This document shows positions 24,601 to 34,366 of a DNA stretch of 34,366 nt, one piece after another. The stretch lies in NCBI GenBank assembly GCA_920105805.1, contig CAKKTI010000226.1, forward strand, positions 1 to 34,366, read 5' to 3'. The position numbers were made by a program, and so were the translations under genes. The notes beneath the pieces were generated by a model. That model did no database searches. It saw only the letters and a program-made list of their open reading frames with translations, and was not told the origin of the DNA. Each line of letters starts with the position of its first letter. The stretch's first letter is position 1. The stretch is from Condylostoma magnum (lineage: Eukaryota; Ciliophora; Heterotrichea; Heterotrichida; Condylostomatidae).

Positions 24601-27600
24601 CTATGATTAAAACATTACTGAAACTACTGAGATCAATGTCGGGGATAATCAACTTACCTTATGAATTACATGTGAGATTACTTATTACTTCAGAGCCGTT
24701 ACATAGGAAATCTGGTATAGAGTTTTCATTCATACTAACGTTTTATTACTATTGGTAACCCTATCCTTGATATAGATCTTATTAATCGTTTCATGACTGG
24801 CCTTATAGATTTCCACCAGGTTATGCGACTTGTTATTATGTTTCAGTTTTTCTTACTAATTATCTTTTTAGTTAAAGCTGTGGCTTCTTAAGGGAGTTTC
24901 CTATAATATCGTTTCTGTTATTACGGTCAATTACATACTAAATCTCTTCATCAAGGTCTCTGCTCTTAAGGTAGATTGAATTAGAGTTATGTAGGATAAT
25001 CTTGCTATTATCCTCCTTTTCCTTTATGCTTTTTATGTTTTCCACTATTTTAAATAAACTTTAATCGTAAAATTTGTAAAAAATAGCACTAATTGTTACA
25101 TTTTCTAAATCACCTGCCATTTGTATAGCTAAATTATTGTTTTCTTTTAACACTTCTTTTACTTTAAATTATTAGTATTAATTAGTAGAATTTAATATAT
25201 AGTTTTGACCTATAATGAAGTTATTTTCTCCAAAATGATTTCCGTCAAATACGTTTATATTGAATTTGTAATCATTGAGTACCATTAAATACTGACCTTC
25301 TTCTAAATTGGTGATAGTAATGACCTGGGAAGGATGGTCATAAATGATTTTGTCAAATTCAGATCTAATTAGTCTGTTATTCAGAACTTTATACAAATTA
25401 TGCTTATAAGGATTCAATTGGCCCTTTTTTATTAAATAAGGGAAACTTTTTATATCACCAACACAAAGATTCAATTAAGTAGGTAATGAAAAGTAATCAT
25501 TTTTATATTATAGGTTAATTTAGCAAGTTGTAATTAATTCTTTGCATACAAGTCCTAATGTTTATACATTTTTTGTATTGTAAAACATTATAATACCGTT
25601 TTGATTTGTATTAGTAGCTCCTTTAATCGTATCTTTTATATATTTTTACTTGTATTCATACAGTACTTACTTGTTTTTGATTGGTTCTCCATTGATACCT
25701 TTCAGTTCCACTTTTAAAGTTTTTTCATCAAGTTTTGTTATATAAAAGCCTGCAATTTTATTGCTTTATCCTGTTTGGTTATTAAATGACTTTTTGTAAG
25801 TATATTTTAGAGTTTTTTACTTATTAATTTAGCTTATTTTTCCTTCGATTTAAATTTAGATTTCTTAAAGCTTATTTGGAACATCAAAATCCAGTTCAAT
25901 ATACTTATTTGATGTATCTACCTACTAAAATTATTTAGTGCTGCAAATATTCCCTACTTGCCTAAATACTACATCAATTTCAACATTTTTAAGTGAGTTA
26001 ATTGGTACACTTTTACCATTTAAAAGCAATTTTAAGCTTACAAAGATTTTAGCCTTATTTCCCCTTATAAAGCTCTCACATGGATCAATTACAAACGCTT
26101 TTAATTCATAGTCTTCAGCTAAATGTTTAAAATTGGAGAATATGTCTGATATTTACCCATCTGTTACAATGATAGGCTTACTCTACTAAATTTACGCAAA
26201 GGGAAGTTAAATGAAGTTTTACTGGTTTATTTTATAGAATAACCCGTCTAAGATTACTCCTGAATTACTTCCAGTGCAAAGTTGATTATTTTCATCTAGA
26301 ATGCTGATAAGTTGGCCAGCTGTTGTATTTCTGTATATATATCTCAGACTCCCTACCTTTATCAATACTCTACAATGCTTGCCGTTTCCTATCGAATCAA
26401 TTACAAAGGTTCCTACTTGATTATTAAGCTCTGGAAACTCAAAATTTTATAAAAACTTTTAAGCATGGTTTTAGTCAAATTCAATGGTTCTTGTGTACTT
26501 TGGAACTAGTCCGTCTAGCTCTATATTAGACTTAATCTATTATTTTGTTTGTTTATGGTATGATAAAGTGTCTAGTTAAAATATTCTTATGGTAAGCTTA
26601 GGAATGTTCTTGATCCACAGTTTGAATTATATCAAGGTGTCTCGATCAAACTAAGTAGTATTATTGGCGTATGGCTCTAGTAATACCAGATTTATCAGTT
26701 AGTCTGTGTTTACAATGCATCTTTCTGGTATAACTCCAGTATGAAGAATCTGTGCCTTTTATCACTGTTGAATTAGGTATTACTAGTTGAAATATTAGTC
26801 ATAAGGCTGTAGGTTATCTTAGCTCTTGAAAATCTGCTCAAAGTACTGGTCAAATATAACTTATTCTTGTTTAATTTCGTGAATTAATAGATTAGGTAAA
26901 TTGGCCATTTCTACATAATTTGAGTAAAGACCATTAAAGTGTCCCAATCCTAAGTGTATATAGCCTCTAAACTCATCTATATCATAATTCTCCATATCAA
27001 CTAGTAAGCTCAGCAGCTAAAGATAAACATTCTTCTTTATACCTACTAAATTTTAGCTGAAATAATGAGTGTATTGCTTCATTCTTTACAGCACTACATA
27101 TTACTCCTACTTACTCATTTGTTTACCTTTTAGAGAATATTCTTCAAAGTAGTTTTTAAACTATTAGAATCTCAAACTATCCTAATTGATTCTCGTTGGT
27201 TGCACATTGTCTAAAATATACTAGATTTATTCCTATGTCAACTAACCCAATGCACCTTCCCAGCTCACCTAAAAGCCAGAGTTTATACAATAAACCAGCC
27301 TCTCAACAAAGTTCTTAAACCTATGCAAATCCACCGTTTGAGTAATCTCTCTGAAAACTTCATCTGAAACCTGCATCAAATCCAACTTATACATAAAACT
27401 CTTTTCCAACTGGGACAAATACGGTATATTGCACTAAGCCTAAGCAATATCGACTCTTTGCACTTCACAATCAACCTCAAAACTAGGATTACCTCTAAGA
27501 AACCCTCCCTCTAAATTCCACTCAACATAATCGTTATTAGGCAACTATCCCAATCACTTCTGCTGTAAAATATCAATGACTTATTTCTTAGTTTCCTCAT

Positions 27601-27868
27601 TTCCAATATCATAGTTCTTTAAATACACTCTAGCAAGCAATTTATCATACCATGTCTGGCTCCATTCCTTAATTTTCTCTAGCACCTGGAACAATTAACC
27701 TCCCAACAGCTCCCCATTGTTAATCATTTCCAAGGCTTAAATCACAAGCAGTACATTAGAACTAGGTGGCAGCTTTCTAGCAATTTCTTACTTATCACCT
27801 CTAAGTAAAAACTCCTCTATAGCTTCAATTTCCCCCGATTTTATTAAATCTTACTACTACCTAAACAT
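21647..27868 (-). CDS. Giant protein with Ig/macroglobulin-like domains, copy A
   Basis: ATG 27868-27866 opens 2,073 residues ending at TAG 21649-21647. The N-terminal 400 residues are helical. Beta-rich blocks follow (FEFPELNNQVGTFVIDSIG, TAGQLISILDENNQ, NVFDGNHFG). A region near the middle has GASKEYLETTYYNS and HFWLDVAK. Then come helical repeats (HKLGKYERITNKSF, LFWCQYLIYQDR) and a compact C-terminal beta domain with EFYKDGYTDHRGNFDYVSLN. From memory, such YKDGYTD-RG-FDY C-termini occur in large uncharacterised protist and bacterial proteins with macroglobulin-like Ig folds; no function is established. It has no signal peptide and so is probably cytosolic. At least four internal TGA codons read as Trp, and two face TGG in copy B (27554 and 22463). 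It directly follows copy B in frame. TAG is taken as the stop because no TGA exists before the ligase start. Confidence 0.85.
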
Positions 27869-27874
27869 TTTTTA

Positions 27875-30800
27875 TTAATTAGGAGGACGTATCTCTAGCC
27901 GTTGCTCTCCTAGATCTCTGTGCTTGACTAGCACACTAAACATTTGCACCTGGGAAAGACTATCGCTGTTTAATGACACATAGTCGAAATTTCCCCTAGG
28001 GTCAGTATAACCGTCCTTGTAGAAAGAAATACCGCTGCTTCCTCTAGAAAACACCTTTACATAAGCTCCGGGTACTGAGCCCATGTCCTTTACTACCCTT
28101 AGTGTTCCTCTGGATTGCCTTATCAGAACCTCAAAACTAGATTCAAAGTAAGTCTGGGACACAGAGTCAATACCGTAGTCAACTACTATAAACAGACTTT
28201 TATTAGATACTTCTGCAGGGATCTGCAGAAGTGCTTTTCCTTCTTCTTCAGTGAAAGTGTGGACTTACTCGAAGTTTGGGATTACCCATTGGGAAAAGCT
28301 CAGGCCTTGTTCGAGGAATGGAGATCTGGAAAACAGCATTTCTAGGTCTATTTGGTAGTACTTGATTGTTACTTCCTTTACATATGAGTAAGTGATTTGT
28401 AGTTCAGAGTTTTAGATTTTAAGGAATACACTGGGCTCTGTGAATGTCTGTTTTTATTATTCCTGATACTCAGCAAATAAGTTTGAAACTTCTTAGAATT
28501 TGTCCTGCCATTCTTTCAATGGGAAATTCTTATACAGTTAAGCAATCTCGTAGGACTTTTCAAAGTCTAAGTAACAGGTGAGCAAGTCGTATTAAATCTA
28601 GAATTAGTCTTCTCCTATATTATCCACTGAGTGCTTTATTGGTAAACTGTCGTATACTTCCTTAGCCTCTATTAGCCTGTCTTAGTAAATCAAGTACTGA
28701 CACCAGAACATTTAATCTTCCAGGTCTAGTTTGCCCTTTATTATCAGGTATCTTAAGAATTCTTTATATACCTGTTAAAATCTCTGATTTGCTATTCTAG
28801 GTTAATTTCCTAATTTATGTGCTCTTGCATTTACTAAAGGATCGTATTCGTAGTGAACTTAGCCTAATTTATCAGTTGTTATTAAAGAACTGGTGAAGAA
28901 TTGCCCTAAACTCCTCTTAAAGTTGTCGTTGTTTTCTAACAGTTCTTAAATTGCTTACTGGTCTTTATGCATTAGAGAGAACTGCCATACTTAGCTATCA
29001 AACAGACTACTCTCCCTGTATATTTGTATCAGTTCATTATAAAAATTAACATCTTTAAGTAAATAGAAGCAGTGACTGTACTTAATACCTTTCTAAAACA
29101 GCCCATGCTCCCTTATATAATTCAGTATTAACTATTTATCCTATGAGCCAGCAATTTGCTCAAAAGAAACAAAGGTCTCATTCTCATAATACTCTCTGAC
29201 AACGCATGTATAAGGATTTCCAGCTGCTACAACCTTTCCAGCAATGCTTAAATTAGGTGGATAAAAATTAAAGTCACCACTACTAGGAAAATAGAACTGG
29301 AAAGTATGAGTGGATGTCTAATACGGGTTCAGCTGCACTTAGAAACTTTAAGCTGACTCAGGAGGATTCACAAACATACTGTTACCCGGTATGTGTATTA
29401 TAAGGTTCCCTAGCATCTGGATTTCGGAGGTATTAGTTATGTTGATAATCAAGTTATAAGTTCTTCCAGTCAAAAACTTCTCTACATTTTTAATAATCTG
29501 CGTCCCATCATGAGAAACTGTGAATTTATCCCTGTCGTCAATGAACTGGTAGCCAATTAGCACGTTTTAATTCACCTCAAAGGGAGTTTTCACCAGAATC
29601 TTTTAATAAAGCAAAGCATTGCTAGCAGGTTTCATTACAATACTAGTTCCTTGTATATCCCTACCGTGACTTTCAGGACTAAATGGTAAATCTAATATAC
29701 CAAGCATTAGAACAGTTGGCATAGTGTCAGAAACCTCGATAAAGTTCGTAGAAAGTGTTTTTAACTGTCCAGTTTCCAATACAGTTTTAGCAACATCTGC
29801 CCAGAATCCATTAGCACTTAGCAGATAAGGAGCTTGCTGGTTGTCTGAGTTAAAATAAGTTGTTTCTGAATACTCGTTGCTTGCTCCGGCTTCACTGTAG
29901 TAAGCTTAGGCTTGGTCTCTCAGCTCCATTACATCATCCTCTTCTTCCATTAGGCATTCCATTCCTCCTCCTCCAAATCCTCTAGATTTTCTTTATACGG
30001 ACATCATTCCCCCACCTCCACGTGCAATTGATCTAAATCTAGCTTGTTCTTGTTACGGAGCAGCACATGCAAGTACTTAGTGTTCCATCCTAAATCTTTC
30101 CTATCCAAATAACATCTATGGCTGTATTTCTTACTTCTGAACAATTGCTTATAATTGATCCCCTTCTTGCTATTGTACCATTATATTAAGCATACTGTTA
30201 AGCTTTTCTTTATATGCTCCGTCCTCGTGTTGAATTAAAGCATTATCTGTGAAGTATTTGTGTATCTAGTGCTTGACTTAAGCATCTGAGGTTCTTTCCA
30301 TCAACATTAGTCGTTCTATGGTGTTTAGACTGTGTATTTTACCGAATGATTAGTAGTCCTCTAGACTATCGCCAATCAGCCAGCGGTCAATGAACGATTT
30401 TTCTATTTTATTCAATAGGAAAGGTCTTACAACTTGATTAAAGAACTCTTAGTCTTTTAGGTATAAGAAGAAGTTGATTTCATGGCCAATTAACTTTTGA
30501 TATTGCCTGCATTTCTCATCAAAGTCCATAGAATTCCATCGTGTAATAATATGCCATTCTCCCAACTGAATACTAGGGTTTATTTTAGTCATTATATCAG
30601 CTACTTGCTGTATGTTGTCTACAAAGCAAAATTCAGATGTTGTTATATCCTCTATTAACAGCTCACTTCCAGGCTGTCCTTAAGACGAGTGATATTGCAT
30701 AGTATAGTACTCACTGCTATCTAAATTAAGCTTAAGGGATAAGTCTCTTGTTTAGATCTAATTTTCCCCTAAGGTAATATTTTTAAATGCTACCTATTAA

Positions 30801-33800
30801 GTATCTGAAACTAATAGTAAAACATTGCTAAACTTCTGAGTATCTATGTCTTTTACCATAAATCTCCCGTTTTAATCTGGCTCAATGTTAGTTTGGATCA
30901 TAGACACATTCTAAAGGAAATCAGGGGGTAGTTGTTTATAGCCATTTAGCTGCTAAATCTCTTTGAGTATATTTTAGAGTTGATCAGTTGCGTTCTAAAC
31001 TACTAAGCTGTGTTATTCAGGATTTCCTAGTAAAACTGAATTCATAGCTCCTCCATCTCTGGCCTGTTACACCTCTGTTTAAGTCTGTCTGATAAAATGC
31101 CTATTAATCAACATCTGAGGCTTTTTGAGGGAATTTCCTATATTATCCCCTGCGTTTCTTCTATCCAACACGTATTAAGTCTCTTCGTCTAGCTTTCTAC
31201 TAGGAAGATACACCGATTTAGAGTTAGAAATGCCTCTTATACTCTACTGATTTTCAGTTTTCATTTTTGACATATTCGCATAACTTAGAGCTAGGTCTTA
31301 GTTCTGGTAGTTATAGCTTAAAGCTGTCAAATACGACCCGCTCGCATCTCCGGAAGTATCGACTATTAGATCATTGTCTTATATCTATGTTGACCTGATC
31401 TTGAAATACTTATAAGAGTCAGGAGTATTCAGTACATAATCACTACCCAGAATAAACTTATCTCCTCCATAATGCTGTCCGTCAAATACTTGTATATTTA
31501 TGCTATGTTTTCCTAGTATAAGTGCATACTTTCCTTCTTGCAGCTCTGCAAGAGTTATCAGTTATTTCTCATTGTCATATATAATACACTCAAATAAGCT
31601 TTGGACTTTATCTTAGTTGGACATTTTGAATAGTTAGTGATTGTATGGATCTAGACTTCCTGTATTGGATGCGTAGGGAAAACTGAAGCTATCGCCTTGG
31701 CATAGGCTAATAGTACTAGGTAAGGAGTACTTCTCCTTTAATAAATTCAGTGTAAAGTTTTATTATAGATTTAAAGGAGTATAGTGAACAAATAATCTTA
31801 TAATATTTTGCGTATTTTAAAGCAGGATAAATCCATCAGAGTTTGTATAAACTTCCTTCTCTTCTACTGTCCTAAGAAATTAGGTCGAATATCTTAATCT
31901 AAGCTTCAAATTTTTTATCATTTCTCCATTTTTCCCCCTGACTTCTAATTTATGAGTATTTTCTGAAATTTATACTAAGAAAAATCCTATTATAGCCTAA
32001 GCATCTCCTATTGAATTGTTAATTGTTTTAGAATAATCAAATCTCAGATTTTAGTACTGCTGATTTGTGATTTTTTTCACATCAGCTTACACTGCTAGAC
32101 TATAACTCACTAATTTATTAGGAACATCTACTTAAATCTCAGTATATTTCCCTATTTCCGGTACTTTTAGATTATTGTAGTTCTTAGTAGACTTAATATT
32201 CCCAAAAGACGTGAATGAAACTGCTATTGAGTAATTTTCCAGTAGGGCTTAAGGAGCTATGTGGTTATTAACCAAAATCTTAGGACTGACATAAATCTTC
32301 GCCTTATTTCCACTTAAAAAGTTCTCAAAATGATCAATTACAGATGCTTTTAATGTAATCTACTCTCCAAGATGCAAAAATTGGCTAAAAATCTCTGAAA
32401 TAGTACCATCAGTAATAATCAAAGCTTTATGTTGCTGCTACTGCCCAATTGGCAGTAAAGCATATCCTTTATCCCTAATCTCATAGAACTTTCCGTCTAG
32501 AAGCACTCCTGCTCCGTCCTCCTTGCATATTTGATTATTCTCGTCTAAAATACTTATAAGCTGCCCAGCAGCTGTTACTTATTAAATATACTTCAAACTT
32601 CCAATTCTAACAACAATTCTTGAATGTCTTCCATTTCCTAGTAAATCTATTATAAAAGTGCCAACTTTTCCATCAAGTTCAGGAAACTCAAATTTTTTAA
32701 GGATTTTCTTGGCAGGGTTTTCTTTATACTCTTCCAGTTTCTCGTATTTGGGTATTAGCCCGTCTAGTTTCAGGTCTGATTTAATTGGCTGCATTGTGGT
32801 CTTGAAGTAAGCCAGTGTATTGAGCTCGTACACTCTTATGCTGAGTCTGGGGATATTTTTGATCCACATTTAAAACTAGATGCTTTGGCCCCTGTCAAAG
32901 GAAGACTGGTTGTTTGCATATGGCTCTAACATTATTTCATTTACCACCTAGTCAACATTTATCGGTATGTTTTGCATATCGGGTATGTTTCCTGTTTATA
33001 GAATCTGTGTTTTAACCTTTATCCGGATTAATTCTTCACTATTGAAGAAGTCGTTATAAGGGGATAATTCAGTTTAGCTTTCAAAGACTTTCTCTAGGAA
33101 GCTTTCAAAGATTTATGTGATTTGCTTTTTAGGGTATATTTCTATAGGTTATGCATCTGATTAAGCCTACTTTGCAGTTATTCGAATGTAGCTCCAAGCT
33201 ATTTCCTAGTATGGAAGTCGTAATGTATTTTAAAACTCTTAGAAATCATAGTGGTCCATGTCTATTAAGAGACTCAGCAGTTAGATGTTGATATCTAGTT
33301 TTAAGTATTAGAAATATACACCTAGGTTATCTAGATACTGCCTTATTTGTAGTATTAGAGCATATTTTTCTTATTTACTCATTTTTTCAGCCTTTTCGGC
33401 CTGCTGTCTAAACTAATATAGGAAAATGTTGTATTCTATTTAGTTTTTATTAATTTTCGAGTCCTCTGCATTTTCTTATACATATCTCAATTACTCTACA
33501 GTCAACTAAGTAATCACATTTTAGAAATTAACCTGCTATTGCCCATTAACAGCCTGCAAGAACCTCTACAAGAAATTCTTATACCTGAAAATATCACCTT
33601 CATTACTAATAACCCCAAAGACCTCGTCACACACTTCCATCATATCCAACATTCTCCATACTTTCTTCCCCAAAGTTCTCAAGTACTGTTAATTTTCTGC
33701 AGCTCTTTTCAAATCCACCTCCATCTCCTCAAAATCAACTTAAGTTACCTTATCAGTTGTATCAACCAAGGCTCCCTGCACCTCCGGTGCATAGTAATTA

Positions 33801-34141
33801 GGAATATTCCCCAGCCACTTATCCTAAAGACCTTTAACAATCTGTTCCTTTTAATCCTCCCCGGCCCCATCGTACTTTATAAGCTGAATTCTAAGCCACA
33901 GACTATTATACCACTCTAGGTTGATTTTCTCCACAAACCTCATCAACCTCTGCAGATCTTCATTATCCACATCCCTGTTCCTGATATACTCCAAGCACTC
34001 AATAACACAGCGTATCTCTGAGTTAGGGCCGAGTTGGTTCAGTACAGAGTTCCTATCCTCTGATTTTAAGTACTGTTCCAGTAACCCAACCTCATCAATT
34101 GTCGACTCACTCGAGGCATTATAAGACTAAGAAGCACCCAT
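27875..34141 (-). CDS. Giant protein with Ig/macroglobulin-like domains, copy B
   Basis: ATG 34141-34139 opens 2,088 residues ending ...EIRPPN, then TAA TAA at 27877-27872. It is colinear with copy A over the whole length: helical N-terminus with KWLGNIP; beta blocks FEFPELDGKVGTFIIDLLG and TAAGQLISILDENNQ; QVFDGQHYGGDKF; GASNEYSETTYFNS; MFWCQYLIYQDR; C-terminal FYKDGYTDPRGNFDYVSLN. Near residue 1370 it has a Gly-rich insert (ARGGGGMM...GFGGGGMECLMEEEDD) that copy A lacks. It begins MGASQS, which fits an N-myristoylation signal (Gly2, Ser6), so it may be membrane-tethered; copy A begins MFRQQQ and would not be. I saw no internal TGA. If TAA TAA is read as Gln-Gln, this gene runs on into copy A as one product of about 4,164 residues. 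Confidence 0.87.
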
Positions 34142-34169
34142 TTATTATAGATGGTATCAGAAATTATAA
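34142..34169. promoter_or_regulatory. 28-bp divergent intergenic region
   Basis: These bases separate the start of copy B (-) from the start of the C2CD3-like gene (+). The stretch is AT-rich (tttattatag at the left). If both starts are right, the core promoters must lie here or inside the coding sequences. Confidence 0.45.
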
Positions 34170-34366
34170 ATGTCTGGGAATTTGAATTTAAGCTTGCCAC
34201 CAGAGCTGTAAGGGTAAGTGCAAGGAAAGCTGGTAATACAGCCGGGGACTGTCGTGTGGATCAAGCAGCCGTATATGGTGTAAAATATTGCATACAAGCT
34301 AAAGTTCTGGGGGGAAAGAGGAGACGGGGTGATGATTGCTCCCTCTTAATAAAGTTATTCAAATTG
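34170..34366 (+). CDS. C2CD3-like N-terminus (3' end beyond window)
   Basis: ATG 34170 (context attataaATG) opens 65 codons to the window edge. The run LNLSLPPELQGQVQGKLVI, then VVWI, then KLKFWGERGDGVMIAP matches my memory of the first C2-type domain of C2CD3. That protein is needed for centriole and basal-body distal appendages, and its relatives show LPP-x-EG, a W, then RLRWWGE-x-x-G-x-x-F-x-P. A basal-body protein would make sense in a ciliate. Only one domain is visible. Another frame from ATG 34151 also reads through, but its composition is less protein-like. Assignment is tentative; coding is fairly likely. Confidence 0.6.

Noticed and set aside
34151-34366. Alternative + frame beginning MVSEIINVWEFEF
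   Set aside because: It is open and G-rich at first positions, but the ATG 34170 frame gives a recognisable domain pattern, so this one is taken as a shadow.
1-34366. Pseudogene cluster, because of very many in-frame TAA, TAG and TGA
   Set aside because: These codons fall at conserved Gln and Trp positions, frames are otherwise intact for thousands of bases, and catalytic motifs are complete. Reassignment explains all of them.
1-34366. UGA as selenocysteine or cysteine (Euplotes-like code)
   Set aside because: The UGA sites align with Trp in paralogues and in S28 motifs, while Cys is written TGT/TGC throughout the cysteine ladders.
1-34366. tRNA, rRNA, CRISPR, transposon, telomere or virus-like element
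   Set aside because: I saw no cloverleaf-like sequence, telomeric repeat, regularly spaced repeats, transposase, reverse transcriptase or capsid-like motif.

Overview
The window is ciliate nuclear DNA in which all three standard stop codons also work as sense codons. In every large reading frame TAA and TAG fall where glutamine is expected. TGA falls where tryptophan is expected: in S28 peptidase motifs, and opposite TGG in duplicated neighbours. TGA also ends several genes, and at least one gene seems able to end only at TAG. That pattern fits the context-dependent code described for the heterotrich Condylostoma (NCBI table 28) better than the karyorelict code (table 27), but the species cannot be fixed from this window. 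Standard six-frame ORF calling fails here; the genes below were read by hand with UAR = Gln and UGA = Trp.

Layout. Positions 1-17736 are dominated by four paralogous cysteine-rich multi-pass membrane proteins. Two are in tandem on + (1-2266, truncated by the window edge, and 4713-8222). A third on + (9462-13633) converges on a fourth on - (13762-17736). The full-length members have an N-terminal concanavalin A/LamG-like region, many furin/EGF-like cysteine repeats, a linker, and a C-terminal bundle of about seven or more helices resembling the TRP-like/Flc class. Two stretches between them (about 2370-4631 and 8507-9257) probably hold unrecognised, spliced, helix-rich genes on +, but I could not settle their models.

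Positions 17733-21545 hold a small coiled-coil ORF (-), an S28 serine peptidase (+) and a complete DNA ligase I (-) with a PCNA-binding motif at its N-terminus. Positions 21647-34141 on - hold two head-to-tail paralogues of about 2,080 residues each, from an uncharacterised giant family with an Ig/macroglobulin-like C-terminal domain. They are joined in frame through TAA TAA AAA ATG, so they are either two genes or one protein of about 4,160 residues. At the right edge a + gene begins that resembles the N-terminus of the centriolar protein C2CD3.

The region is very compact. Divergent starts lie 28 and 52 bases apart, same-strand neighbours lie 6 bases apart or overlap, and S28 and ligase converge with about 35 bases between them. 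The long genes need no introns; the two unresolved + genes appear to need short ones (about 20-31 nt).
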